This document shows positions 1 through 7,973 of a stretch of 64,000 nucleotides of DNA, in pieces. Source of the DNA: Streptomyces fulvoviolaceus (GTDB lineage: Bacteria > Actinomycetota > Actinomycetes > Streptomycetales > Streptomycetaceae); NCBI RefSeq assembly GCF_000718165.1, contig NZ_JOEY01000021.1, positions 62,001 through 126,000 on the forward strand, written 5' to 3'. Position 1 is the stretch's first letter. Each line of letters begins with the position of its first letter. The translations under genes were made by a program, and so were the position numbers. The notes under the pieces were generated by a model. It did no database searches and had not been told where the DNA came from. It saw only the letters and a list, made by a program, of their open reading frames with translations.

Positions 1-195
1 GAGTTCGAGGCCCGTCTCGTCGGGCAGGTAGTGGTCCAGCACGACCAGGTCGATGGTTCCACGCTGTACGGCGCTCAGGGCCTGGGCGGCGCTGTGCGCG
101 CGGGCGGCCACCCGGAAGCCGGGAACCCTTCCCACGTACTTGGCGTTGATCTCGGCGACACGGAAGTCGTCGTCCACGACCAGGACGTCAATCAT
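1..195 (-). CDS. CitB/DcuR-type response regulator, N-terminal part (cut by window edge)
   Basis: Only the first 65 codons are inside the window; the reading frame runs off the left edge without a stop. The translation starts MIDVLVVDDD and contains the receiver acidic pair (DDD, residues 8-10) and the phospho-acceptor region VVLDHYLPDETGL, so this is a two-component receiver domain. It closely resembles the regulator at 3145-3828, including HSAA and DHYLPDETGL, which marks it as a paralogue of the citrate/C4-dicarboxylate (CitB/DcuR/DpiA) family. It is transcribed away from the ABC importer that follows, so it may control it. The output domain is not visible. Confidence 0.88.
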   Translation of the reverse strand, partial: MIDVLVVDDDFRVAEINAKYVGRVPGFRVAARAHSAAQALSAVQRGTIDLVVLDHYLPDETGLEL

Positions 196-248
196 CGGGG
201 CTCTTTCCGTCAAGGCCTGACGGGCGTTAAGCCCGTGTTTCGGCTTCG

Positions 249-280
249 CTGTTGTAGCGCGAGCAAAACGAGCACAACAG
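249..280. promoter_or_regulatory. Inverted repeat between the divergent regulator and ABC importer
   Basis: CTGTTGT (249-255) and ACAACAG (274-280) form a perfect 7-bp inverted repeat with an 18-nt spacer, inside the 161-bp divergent intergenic region. The surrounding stretch is more AT-rich than its flanks. It could be an operator for one of the two CitB-type regulators or for an unrelated repressor. Which protein binds is not known. Confidence 0.35.
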
Positions 281-356
281 GCCGTTGCAAGCAAAAGAAC
301 GGCATGTGCTCAGAAGGCTGATGTCGTGGCGTGGGCCACATCTACCGTCCCCGGCC

Positions 357-1172
357 ATGAGCACAGACATCAGCCCCGCCATCGAGCTGCGGGGCGCGAG
401 CAAGACGTTCCGGACCCCGTCGGGGGGTCTGCACACGGCCGTGAGGGGACTTGATCTCACGGTCGGGCGTGGGGAGTTCGTGGCGGTCGTCGGCCCCACC
501 GGCTGCGGCAAGTCGACCACGTTGACCCTGGTCAGCGGCCTGGAGGAGCCCTCCCAGGGGGAGGTCCTGGTGGTGGGGGAGCCGGTCCGCGGGGTCGGGG
601 ACAAGGTGGGCTTCGTCTTCCAGCAGGACGCCACCTTCCCCTGGCGCACGGTTCTTTCCAACGTCATGGCCGGTCCCCGCTTCCGCGGAGTGCCCAAGGC
701 GGAGGCGAAGCGGAAGGCGCGGGAGTGGCTGGCCCGGGTCGGGCTCACGGCCTTCGAGGACCGCTATCCGCACCAGCTCTCCGGCGGCCAGCGCAAACGC
801 GTCGCGCTCGCCGCGACCTTCGTCAACGACCCCGAGATCCTGCTGATGGACGAGCCGTTCTCCGCGCTCGACGTGCAGACCCGGGCTCTGATGTCCGACG
901 AACTCCTCGAACTGTGGGCGGGTACGGGCGCCTCCGTCGTCTTCGTCACTCACGACCTGGAGGAGTCCATCGCGCTGGCCGACAAGGTCGTCGTGATGAC
1001 GGCCGGGCCGGCCACGGTCAAGCAGATCTTCGACATCGACCTGCCGCGCCCCCGCAAGGTCGAATCGGTGCGCCTGGAGGCGCGGTTCATCGAGATCTAC
1101 CGAGAGATCTGGGAGTCCCTCGGCGAAGAGGTCCGCATCACCCGGGAGAGGGGTGCCGCCCATGTCGCCTGA
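357..1172 (+). CDS. ABC importer ATP-binding protein (SsuB/TauB/NrtD-like)
   Basis: A 271-residue ABC ATPase of the nitrate/sulfonate/taurine importer class. Seen: Walker A GPTGCGKST near residue 47, Q-loop FQQDATFPW, signature LSGGQRKRVALA and Walker B EILLMDEPF followed by the SALD D-loop and the switch THD. The Q-loop tail FPW is typical of SsuB/TauB-type proteins. ATG 357 is preferred over an in-frame upstream ATG at 285 because the extra 24 residues look non-coding and homologues begin near here. It overlaps the permease start by 11 nt, so the subunits are translationally coupled. It powers import using the permease at 1162 and the lipoprotein at 2081. Confidence 0.93.
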   Translation: MSTDISPAIELRGASKTFRTPSGGLHTAVRGLDLTVGRGEFVAVVGPTGCGKSTTLTLVSGLEEPSQGEVLVVGEPVRGVGDKVGFVFQQDATFPWRTVLSNVMAGPRFRGVPKAEAKRKAREWLARVGLTAFEDRYPHQLSGGQRKRVALAATFVNDPEILLMDEPFSALDVQTRALMSDELLELWAGTGASVVFVTHDLEESIALADKVVVMTAGPATVKQIFDIDLPRPRKVESVRLEARFIEIYREIWESLGEEVRITRERGAAHVA

Positions 1173-2025
1173 GGTCCTGAGCACGCCGGTCGTCGAGACG
1201 GCCAAGGCCCCTGATCGCGCGCACTCACGCGCGCGTGCCGCTCGCAGACGCAGGATCGTCGTAGCGGTGTCCCGGGTGTTGCTCCTGGCCGCCGTCCTCG
1301 GACTGTGGGAGGTGCTCTCCCGGGCCAAGATCATCGATCCCTTCAACTTCTCGATGCCCTCGAAGATCTGGGACCAGATCTGGACCTGGATCACGCACGG
1401 GACCGCACTCGGCTCCCTGGGCGAACAGATCTGGTACACGCTGTACGAGGCGCTGCTCGGCTGGGTCATCGGCGTGGTCGGCGGTGTCGTGTTCGGTATT
1501 GCTTTCGGGCGGATCACCTTGCTCGCCGATGTCCTTGGTCCATACATCAAGGTGCTCAACTCGATACCGAGGATCGTCCTTGCCCCGATCTTCGTGATCT
1601 GGTTCGGGCTCGGCCCGGCCTCCAAGGTCGCGTCGGCCGTCGTGCTGGTGTTCTTCCCGGTGTTCTTCAACGCCTTCCAGGGGGCCCGCGAGGTCGACCG
1701 CAACCTGGTCGCCAACGCCCGCATCCTCGGGGCGAGCGACCGCAGGGTGACGCTTCAGGTGGTCATCCCCTCCGCCACCTCGTGGATCTTCACCAGCCTC
1801 CATGTGAGTTTCGGCTTCGCCCTCATCGGCGCGATCGTCGGCGAGTACATCGGCGCGACCAAGGGCATCGGCCTGCTCGTCGCGCAGTCGCAGGGCACCT
1901 TCAACTCGGCCGGTGTGTACGCCGCGATGGTCATCCTCGCCGTCGTCGCGCTCCTCGCCGAAGGGCTCCTCACCTTCGCCGAGCGTCGCATCTTCCGCTG
2001 GAAGCCGTCGGACTCCGACAGCTGA
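1162..2025 (+). CDS. ABC importer permease (SsuC/TauC-like)
   Basis: A 287-residue membrane protein with about six predicted segments: a first around LLLAAVLGLWEVLS, a core with WVIGVVGGVVFGIAFG and a C-terminal VYAAMVILAVVALLAEG. The EAA loop that docks on the ATPase is seen as ANARILGASDRRVTLQVVIP, followed by GAIVGEYIGATKGIG, which is characteristic of the binding-protein-dependent transport family 1 permeases for aliphatic sulfonates, taurine, nitrate or thiamine precursors. ATG 1162 is chosen over GTG 1153 because a GAGAGG box lies 10 nt before the ATG. It overlaps the upstream ATPase gene. Substrate cannot be read from the sequence. Confidence 0.92.
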   Translation: MSPEVLSTPVVETAKAPDRAHSRARAARRRRIVVAVSRVLLLAAVLGLWEVLSRAKIIDPFNFSMPSKIWDQIWTWITHGTALGSLGEQIWYTLYEALLGWVIGVVGGVVFGIAFGRITLLADVLGPYIKVLNSIPRIVLAPIFVIWFGLGPASKVASAVVLVFFPVFFNAFQGAREVDRNLVANARILGASDRRVTLQVVIPSATSWIFTSLHVSFGFALIGAIVGEYIGATKGIGLLVAQSQGTFNSAGVYAAMVILAVVALLAEGLLTFAERRIFRWKPSDSDS

Positions 2026-2080
2026 ACGCTCCCCAGGCAATCCCCACCCCGCACCGCACCCTCACAAGGACGTGAACCCC

Positions 2081-3139
2081 ATGCGCAACACCGCCAGATA
2101 CGTCTCCCTGGCCGCAGCCGGCCTGCTCGCCCTCTCCTCGCTCACCGCCTGTGCCGACGACGCGGCCAGTACGGCGTCCAGCGGATCCGGCAGCAAGGGC
2201 GACGGAAAGGGCACGAAGGTCAAGATCATGGTCGGTGGCCTCGACAAGGTCATCTACCTGCCGGCGATGCTGACCCAGCGGCTCGGCTACTTCGACGCCG
2301 AGGGACTCGACGTGGAGCTGCTGAGCGAGCCCGCCGGCGTCCAGGCCGAGACCGCACTAGTCTCCGGTCAGGTCCAGGGGGCCGTGGGCTTCTACGACCA
2401 CACGCTCGACCTGCAGGTGAAGGGCAAGGCGGTGGAGTCGGTCGTCCAGTTCTCGCACGCGCCCGGCGAGGTGGAGATCGTCTCCAACAAGGCGGCGGGC
2501 GACATCACCTCGCCCAAGGACTTCAAGGGGAAGAAGCTCGGCGTCACCGGCCTCGGCTCCTCCACCGACTTCCTCACCAAGTACCTCGCCGTCAAGAACG
2601 GCGTGAAGGTCAGCGAGTTCACGCCGGTCGCCGTCGGTGCGGGGCCGACGTTCATCTCGGCGCTCCAGCAGGGCGCCATCGACGGGGGCATGACCACCGA
2701 CCCGACCGTCGCGACGATCATGGACAAGAAGGCTGGCAAGATCCTCCTGGACATGCGCACGCCCGAGGGCTCGGAGGAGGCGCTCGGCGGGCCGTATCCC
2801 TCGTCAAGCCTGTACATGCAGACGGACTGGGTCAACAGCCACAAGGACACCGTCCAGAAGTTGGCCAATGCATTCGTCAAGACGCTCAAGTGGATGTCCA
2901 CCCACAGCGCGACCGAGATCGCCGACGAGATGCCGACCGACTACGCGCAGGGCAGCAAGCTGCTGTACGCGGTGGCCATCAAGAACACGCTGCCGATGTT
3001 CACCGAGGACGGCGTGATGCCCAAGAACGGCCCCGAGACCGTCGAGAAGGTCCTCAAGGCGTTCAACCCCAACATCCAGAACGCCGACGTCGACCTGAGC
3101 AAGACGTACACGACGGAGTTCGTGGCGAAGGCGGGCTGA
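2081..3139 (+). CDS. ABC importer substrate-binding lipoprotein (NMT1/SsuA-like)
   Basis: A 352-residue lipoprotein. The N-terminus has a charged start, a hydrophobic stretch and lipobox LTAC with the acylated cysteine at residue 24, followed by a Ser/Gly-rich linker. The mature part begins VKIMVGGLDKVIYLPAMLTQ and contains KKLGVTGLGSSTDFLTKYLA, the usual ligand-binding lobe segment of NMT1/SsuA/TauA-type proteins. An AAGGA box precedes ATG 2081. It is the third gene of the importer operon, 55 nt after the permease. Likely ligands are sulfonates, nitrate, or pyrimidine or aromatic acids. The flanking CitB-type two-component genes would instead suggest a carboxylate, so the substrate is open. 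Confidence 0.9.
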   Translation: MRNTARYVSLAAAGLLALSSLTACADDAASTASSGSGSKGDGKGTKVKIMVGGLDKVIYLPAMLTQRLGYFDAEGLDVELLSEPAGVQAETALVSGQVQGAVGFYDHTLDLQVKGKAVESVVQFSHAPGEVEIVSNKAAGDITSPKDFKGKKLGVTGLGSSTDFLTKYLAVKNGVKVSEFTPVAVGAGPTFISALQQGAIDGGMTTDPTVATIMDKKAGKILLDMRTPEGSEEALGGPYPSSSLYMQTDWVNSHKDTVQKLANAFVKTLKWMSTHSATEIADEMPTDYAQGSKLLYAVAIKNTLPMFTEDGVMPKNGPETVEKVLKAFNPNIQNADVDLSKTYTTEFVAKAG

Positions 3140-3144
3140 CGCCC

Positions 3145-3828
3145 TCAGGCGCGGGTCGCCCACACGTAGCGGTGTTCCGGGCGGCCCGCGTCGCCGTACT
3201 TGAGCGTGAGCCGGGCCCGTCCCGTGCGCTCCAGGAGCTTCAGATAGCGCTGGGCGGTCTGGCGGCTCACCCCTGTCCGCTCGGCGATCTCCTGGGCCGA
3301 CAGGGGGCCTTCGGCGTTCATCAGGGACCGGCGGACGAGCTCCGCCGTGGTGGGGGAGTGCCCTTTGGGCAGATCGGGCTCCGAGGGCGTGGACAGGGCG
3401 CCGAAGATGCGGTCCACCTCGGCCTGTTCCGCCTCGCCGCCGCCGTCGAGGGTGCGGCGCAGCTCCGCGTACGCCTCCAGCCTGGCCCGTAGGCCCGCGA
3501 AGGCGAACGGCTTCACCAGGTACTGCAGCGCGCCGTGCCGCATCGCCGCCTGCACGGTCGTCACGTCCCGCGCGGCCGTCACCATGATCACGTCGGTCTG
3601 GTGGCCGCGTCGGCGCATCTCCTGGACGACCGCGAGACCCGTCTCGTCGGGCAGGTAGTGGTCCATGAGGACCAGGTCGACATGGGGCAGCGCCTCCAGC
3701 TGGCCCAGCGCCTCGGCGGCGCTGTGGGCCTCGCCGGCCACATGGAAGCCCGCCACCTTCGCGACGTAGGCGGCGTTGACCCGCGCGACCCGGATGTCGT
3801 CGTCCACGACCAGAACCTCGATCATCAC
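3145..3828 (-). CDS. CitB/DcuR-type response regulator
   Basis: A 227-residue response regulator. The N-terminal receiver has DDD near residues 9-11, phospho-acceptor region LMDHYLPDETG, a conserved Thr in MVTAARD and Lys in YLVKPF. The C-terminal third holds a helix-turn-helix, LSAQEIAERTGVSRQTAQRYLKLL, typical of the CitB/DcuR/DpiA family rather than LuxR- or OmpR-type output domains. Its start overlaps the stop of the histidine kinase by 4 nt, so the pair is co-translated. It converges on the ABC importer operon, with only 5 nt between stop codons. It probably controls carboxylate uptake genes and perhaps this importer. Confidence 0.93.
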   Translation of the reverse strand: MMIEVLVVDDDIRVARVNAAYVAKVAGFHVAGEAHSAAEALGQLEALPHVDLVLMDHYLPDETGLAVVQEMRRRGHQTDVIMVTAARDVTTVQAAMRHGALQYLVKPFAFAGLRARLEAYAELRRTLDGGGEAEQAEVDRIFGALSTPSEPDLPKGHSPTTAELVRRSLMNAEGPLSAQEIAERTGVSRQTAQRYLKLLERTGRARLTLKYGDAGRPEHRYVWATRA

Positions 3829-5498
3829 GACTCCTCCTCGGTGGCGGACTGCCGGGCCGACGACGCGGTGAGGGCCGGCTCCGGCTCGGCCAGCGCGTCA
3901 GGCAGGACGACGGTGAACTCCGCGCCTCCGCCGCCCGCCTCACCGACGGTCGCGCTGCCACCCTGCCGTTCGGCGAGCCTGCGCACGAGGGAGAGTCCGA
4001 TGCCGCGGTTCCGGTGCGCCGGAGGCTTCTTGGTCGACCATCCCTCGGTGAAGATCAACTCGCGTTGCTCCGCCGGAACTCCGGGCCCCGTGTCGCGCAC
4101 CCTGAGGACGACGGCACCTCCCTTCGCGCGCAGTTCGACCTCCACGCGCGCGTGCGGAGTACCGGCGACGGCGTCCAGCGCGTTGTCCACCAGGTTGCCG
4201 ACGATCGTGACGAGCCCGCTCGGATCGACCAGCCGGTCCGGCAGCCGGGTCCGGTCGGACACCCACAGGGCCACCCCGCGCTCGGCCGCGACCGTCGCCT
4301 TGCCGACCAGCAGCGCGGCGAGCAGGGGATCCCGGATCTTCTCGGTGACCTGCTCCGCGGTGGCCCGGTGGTCGCCGACGACCTCTCCGACGAACTCCAC
4401 GGCGTCGTCGTACATCTCCAGTTCGAGCAGCCCGAGGAGCGTGTGCATCCGGTTGGCGTGCTCGTGGTCCTGCGCGCGCAGGGCGTCGATCAGGCCGTGG
4501 GTCGAGTCGAGTTCCCGGCCGAGCTGCTCCAGCTCGGTGCGGTCGCGCAGGGTGGCGACGGCGCCGCCGTCGTCGGTGGGCATGCGGTTGGCGACCAGCA
4601 CGCGCTGGCCGCGGACGGTGACCAGGTCGGTGCCCGTCACCCGGCCGGTCAGAACATCGGCCGTACGGCCCTCGCCGAGCGCCTCGGCGGGGGAGCGGCC
4701 AATGGCCTCGTCCCCGATGCCCAGCAGGCGCCGTGCCTCGTCGTTGAGCAGGCGTATACGGCCGGCGCGGTCCAGGGCGACGACACCTTCCCGGATGCCG
4801 TGCAGCATGGCCTCCCGCTCCGAGAGCAGCGCGGAGATGTCCGAGAAGGCCAGGTCACGGGTCTGCCGGTGGACCCGGCGAGAGATCAGCCAGGCGGCCA
4901 GCGCGCCGACGGCCAGGGCGCCGCCCGCGTACGCGAACAGCCCCGGGATCGCGTGGATCAGCCGGGCCCGCACGCTGTCGTAGGCGATGCCGACCGAGAC
5001 CGCGCCGACGATGTCGCCGTCGCTGTCGCGCAACGGCACCTTGCCGCGCGCGGTGCGGCCCAGGGTGCCGCTGTCGATCTGCATGACCTCCTGGCCGGCC
5101 AGAGCCTGGCCGGGGTCGGTCGAGACGGTCCTGCCGACCTCGTCGGGGGTGGTGTGCGACCAGCGCACGCCCCTCCAGTCCATCACCACGATGTACTCGG
5201 CATGGGTCGCCTTGCGGATCTGTTCCGCCTCCTTCTGGACCGGTCCGTCGGCCGTGGGAGGCGTGTTCTTGACCTGGTCGGCGATCTGCGGCTGGGCCGC
5301 GGTGGTCTGGGCGATCGCGAGCGCGCGGCGCATCGCCTGATCGTCCAGCTGGTCGCTGAGAGGCGCGAGGAACAGTCCGGTCGCGAGCACCGCGACTCCC
5401 GCGGCGATCGCCAGCTGCATCAGCAGCACCTGCGAGAACACCCGCTTCGGCATTCCGAGGCGCAGGCGGCGTGCGGGGGGAGTGGGGCTCATACCCAT
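3825..5498 (-). CDS. CitA/DcuS-type sensor histidine kinase
   Basis: A 557-residue membrane sensor kinase. A first transmembrane helix lies around residues 24-46, an extracytoplasmic sensor (single-CACHE type, with IVVMDWRGVRWSHT) around 47-178, a second helix near 183-205 (GLFAYAGGALAVGALAAWLIS), then a cytoplasmic PAS domain. The histidine box reads DHEHANRMHTLLGLLELEMY, the family hallmark of CitA/DcuS kinases, and the ATPase domain has NLVDNALDAV and DTGPGVP. Such kinases sense citrate, malate, fumarate or related acids outside the cell. The start is chosen at ATG 5498; ATG 5492 is equally possible and neither has a clear ribosome site. Partner of the regulator at 3145. Confidence 0.93.
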   Translation of the reverse strand: MGMSPTPPARRLRLGMPKRVFSQVLLMQLAIAAGVAVLATGLFLAPLSDQLDDQAMRRALAIAQTTAAQPQIADQVKNTPPTADGPVQKEAEQIRKATHAEYIVVMDWRGVRWSHTTPDEVGRTVSTDPGQALAGQEVMQIDSGTLGRTARGKVPLRDSDGDIVGAVSVGIAYDSVRARLIHAIPGLFAYAGGALAVGALAAWLISRRVHRQTRDLAFSDISALLSEREAMLHGIREGVVALDRAGRIRLLNDEARRLLGIGDEAIGRSPAEALGEGRTADVLTGRVTGTDLVTVRGQRVLVANRMPTDDGGAVATLRDRTELEQLGRELDSTHGLIDALRAQDHEHANRMHTLLGLLELEMYDDAVEFVGEVVGDHRATAEQVTEKIRDPLLAALLVGKATVAAERGVALWVSDRTRLPDRLVDPSGLVTIVGNLVDNALDAVAGTPHARVEVELRAKGGAVVLRVRDTGPGVPAEQRELIFTEGWSTKKPPAHRNRGIGLSLVRRLAERQGGSATVGEAGGGGAEFTVVLPDALAEPEPALTASSARQSATEEES

Positions 5499-5602
5499 GA
5501 CGGTACGTGGGCACGCCGGATCTGCCGCAAGGGGTGCGGCATGGATATCTTGATCAATGCTTGGCGGGCCTGTCCACGTGTGCTGAACCAGGCCGAGCCC
5601 GG

Positions 5603-6544
5603 TCAGCTCGCGAGCGCCGTCGCCGTCAGCTCGCGCACCGCCACTACGTCCATCCGCGCGGGTGAGCCGAGCACCGATGCCCCGCAGCTCTCCGGACGGG
5701 GCGGCAGGGACGCTCCCTGGGCCACGAGGACGCGCCAGCGGCGCCCGTCGGTGTGGGCGACGGTCACCTCCCAGCGCGGGGCCGCGCCGTCCGTCCGTAC
5801 GACTGTCAGCGCCTCCGCCGCGTATTCGCCCACCGCCGTGCGCACGGCCAGCTCGGCCGCCTGGCCGGGGCGCTCCCAGGCCGAGTTCCCGCGGCAGCCC
5901 TCGACTACGATCCGTCCCCCTTCGACGCTGTGCAGGATCTGCTTGACGGCATGGGCCTCGGCACGGCCGTACGCGTAGCCGTACGGCAGCACGAGCAGCG
6001 TCGGAGAGAAGCGATGACCACCCAGATGGGTGACCTCCCAGACGCCCTCGACGGCCGATGCGGCCAGCTCCGCGGCGAGCGGGCGGCCCAGGAGCGCGCA
6101 GCAGCGGTCCCGCTTGCCGTTGGTGCACACGAGCGCGAGTGGGTCGCTGGTGTGGGGCCGCCCCCGGAGCGCCGCGTCGAAGGTCGTGTGGTCGCCCCTG
6201 CCGAGCGCGGCGAAGTCGAGGTTGAGCAGCTGCCGCGGGTCGCGGGTCGTCGCGCCGTGCAGCCACACGTTCCCTGGCACGGCATGGGCCGCGTACACCT
6301 GGCGCACGGCGGGTGTGCCGCTGTCGGCATGCCGTCCAGGGCGGCGGATGAGCGCGATGCGCACGCCCGTGCCGTCCGCGGCGGCCTCCAGGGCACGGCC
6401 CAGCGTGGGGTCCAGGTGGCTCGAAGTGAGCGCCTTGGCACCCCAGGGGCCGGACTGTTCCAGCAGCAGCCACGTCTGTGCGGTGGCCGCGGTTCCGGAA
6501 ACGGGCTCGTCGAGGTCGTGCGAGACCGTTGAACAGGTACTCAC
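5603..6544 (-). CDS. Sucrase/ferredoxin-like family protein, iron-box controlled
   Basis: A 313-residue protein of the sucrase/ferredoxin-like family (thioredoxin-like ferredoxin fold). The hallmark is CTNGKRDRCCALLGRPLA around residues 138-155, whose cysteines would hold an iron-sulfur cluster, followed by WEVTHLGGHRFSPTLLVLPYG with conserved histidines. The molecular role of the family is poorly known; iron-sulfur or siderophore-related electron transfer is plausible. The GTG start is followed by STCSTVSHD. No ribosome site is visible. Instead an iron box directly abuts the start codon, so the transcript is probably leaderless or nearly so and repressed by iron-loaded DmdR1. Confidence 0.85.
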   Translation of the reverse strand: MSTCSTVSHDLDEPVSGTAATAQTWLLLEQSGPWGAKALTSSHLDPTLGRALEAAADGTGVRIALIRRPGRHADSGTPAVRQVYAAHAVPGNVWLHGATTRDPRQLLNLDFAALGRGDHTTFDAALRGRPHTSDPLALVCTNGKRDRCCALLGRPLAAELAASAVEGVWEVTHLGGHRFSPTLLVLPYGYAYGRAEAHAVKQILHSVEGGRIVVEGCRGNSAWERPGQAAELAVRTAVGEYAAEALTVVRTDGAAPRWEVTVAHTDGRRWRVLVAQGASLPPRPESCGASVLGSPARMDVVAVRELTATALAS

Positions 6545-6563
6545 AGAGGTGAGCCTAACCTGA
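6545..6563 (-). promoter_or_regulatory. Iron box (DmdR1/IdeR type)
   Basis: On the minus strand the site reads TCAGGTTAGGCTCACCTCT, which agrees with the Streptomyces iron-box consensus TTAGGTTAGGCTCACCTAA at 16 of 19 positions, with the central TTAGGCTCACCT intact. It ends one base before the GTG start of the sucrase/ferredoxin-like gene, so a bound repressor would cover the transcription start. Confidence 0.8.
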
Positions 6564-6598
6564 CTTGGCCCGGGGTGACTTCCGGCCGCGTCCGAGTC

Positions 6599-7861
6599 CT
6601 ACTCCGGCAGTGGCCGAGGCGGCTTCGGTCCTACGTAGATGCCGCTCGGGCGCATGCGCAGCGGGCGCTCCCCGTACTCCTCCAGGGCGTGGGCGATCCA
6701 GCCCGCCGTACGGGCCACGGCGAAGATCGTCTCGCCCGCCGTGGCGGGCATGCCGGAGGAGGCGGTGAACACGGCGAGGGCCAGGTCGACGTTGGCGTGC
6801 AGCGGGGTGTGGCGGGCGGCGGTGGCCGCGATGTCGTGGGCCGCGGCGAGGGCGGGTTCGGCCCGCGGGATCTCCTCCAGGAGGCCGAACAGGGCACGCG
6901 CGCGTGGGTCTTCGCCGGGGTAGAGCCGGTGGCCGAGGCCCGGGATGCGACGGCCGGCCCGCAGTTCCTCCGCGATCACGGGAGCCGCGTCACCGCGATC
7001 GAGTACGTCGAGGAGCAGCCGGTGGGCGAGCCCGCTGGCCGCGCCGTGCAAAGGGCCCTCCAGGACGCCGAGCCCGGCGGAGACGGCCGCGTAGGCGTGC
7101 GCGCGGGCCGACGCGGCGACGCGGACCGCAAGCGTGGAGGCGGCGAGATCGTGGTCGACGAGCAGGCCGAGCGCCGTGTCCAGGGCGCGCAGCGACGCCT
7201 CGTCGGCGGGCCGCCCGGTCAGCCGCGTCCACAGCCGGTGGGCCAGGGGGCCGTCGTCGCGGCGGTCGCGCAGCGCAGGCGGGAGGGCGGCGACGAGGGT
7301 CGGGATGAGGGTGCGCGCACTGCCGAGCACGGCCTCCTCGGACAGGTCGAACCGCAGCGGATCCGCGACCGCCGCGGCGATCGCCGCGACCCGCAACCGG
7401 TCGGTGGGGCCGGTGTGTTCGGGCAGCGCGTCGACGGCGCGGCGGGCCACGTCGACGGCGGCGTCGGGCGCGGTGAAGGTGACTCCAGGGCGCAGCTGTC
7501 CGGTCCAGAGCCACTCCGCGATCTCTTCGTAGGAGTGGCGCGCGGCCAGTTCGACCGCGTCCACGCCCCGGAAGTAGTACCGGTCCCGGTCGATCAACGT
7601 GATCCGGGTCCGTACGGACAGCTCACCGCCGGAACCCGAACTCCCGCTGCTCTCCCGCCGGTTGCGCCGGGCGAGCGCCTCCACCTCCTTGGCTTCGAAG
7701 GTGCTGCCCCGGCCGCCGGGGACGCGTCGGCTGCTCAGTTGACCGCGGCTCACGTAGGCGTAGACGGTCTCGGGCTTCACGCCCAGCAGCTCGGCGGCTT
7801 CCTTGGTGCTCAGTCGCCGCTCGGCGGAAGCGGAACCGGGGAGGGGTTCTTGATCGCGCAT
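6599..7861 (-). CDS. Citrate synthase-family protein with N-terminal DNA-binding HTH
   Basis: A 420-residue fusion. Residues about 16-70 form a MerR/excisionase-type helix-turn-helix (RRLSTKEAAELLGVKPETVY, then a basic wing), followed by a short Ser/Gly linker and a citrate-synthase fold. Active-site elements are present: GPLHGAASGL (His), GLGHRLYPGEDPRA (His and Arg) and HANVDLALAVF with the catalytic Asp. It is divergent from an ordinary citrate-synthase-family gene at 7974 and separated by 112 bp. The HTH could make it an oxaloacetate- or acetyl-CoA-responsive autoregulator. Whether it still makes citrate or 2-methylcitrate cannot be read here. Family identity is clear; the regulatory role is inference. 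Confidence 0.9.
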   Translation of the reverse strand: MRDQEPLPGSASAERRLSTKEAAELLGVKPETVYAYVSRGQLSSRRVPGGRGSTFEAKEVEALARRNRRESSGSSGSGGELSVRTRITLIDRDRYYFRGVDAVELAARHSYEEIAEWLWTGQLRPGVTFTAPDAAVDVARRAVDALPEHTGPTDRLRVAAIAAAVADPLRFDLSEEAVLGSARTLIPTLVAALPPALRDRRDDGPLAHRLWTRLTGRPADEASLRALDTALGLLVDHDLAASTLAVRVAASARAHAYAAVSAGLGVLEGPLHGAASGLAHRLLLDVLDRGDAAPVIAEELRAGRRIPGLGHRLYPGEDPRARALFGLLEEIPRAEPALAAAHDIAATAARHTPLHANVDLALAVFTASSGMPATAGETIFAVARTAGWIAHALEEYGERPLRMRPSGIYVGPKPPRPLPE

Positions 7862-7905
7862 AAGAGGTCACCGTATCCGTAGCCCGGTGGGTTGATCCTG
7901 ATGAG

Positions 7906-7939
7906 TTGATTCAATCAATATTGACAGAGTAAGAGTCAA
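7906..7939. promoter_or_regulatory. Operator/promoter region between divergent citrate synthase genes
   Basis: Two inverted repeats lie side by side: TTGATT-C-AATCAA (7906-7918) and TTGAC-N9-GTCAA (7921-7939). The second includes TTGACA (7921-7926), a good -35 hexamer for the rightward gene, with GACATT at 7945-7950 as a weak -10. A GGGAGGA ribosome site follows at 7964-7970. The region is strikingly AT-rich for this genome. A natural candidate to bind here is the HTH domain of the divergently encoded citrate-synthase fusion. Confidence 0.5.
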
Positions 7940-7973
7940 CCATGGACATTCGAATCAAGTCCAGGGAGGAATC

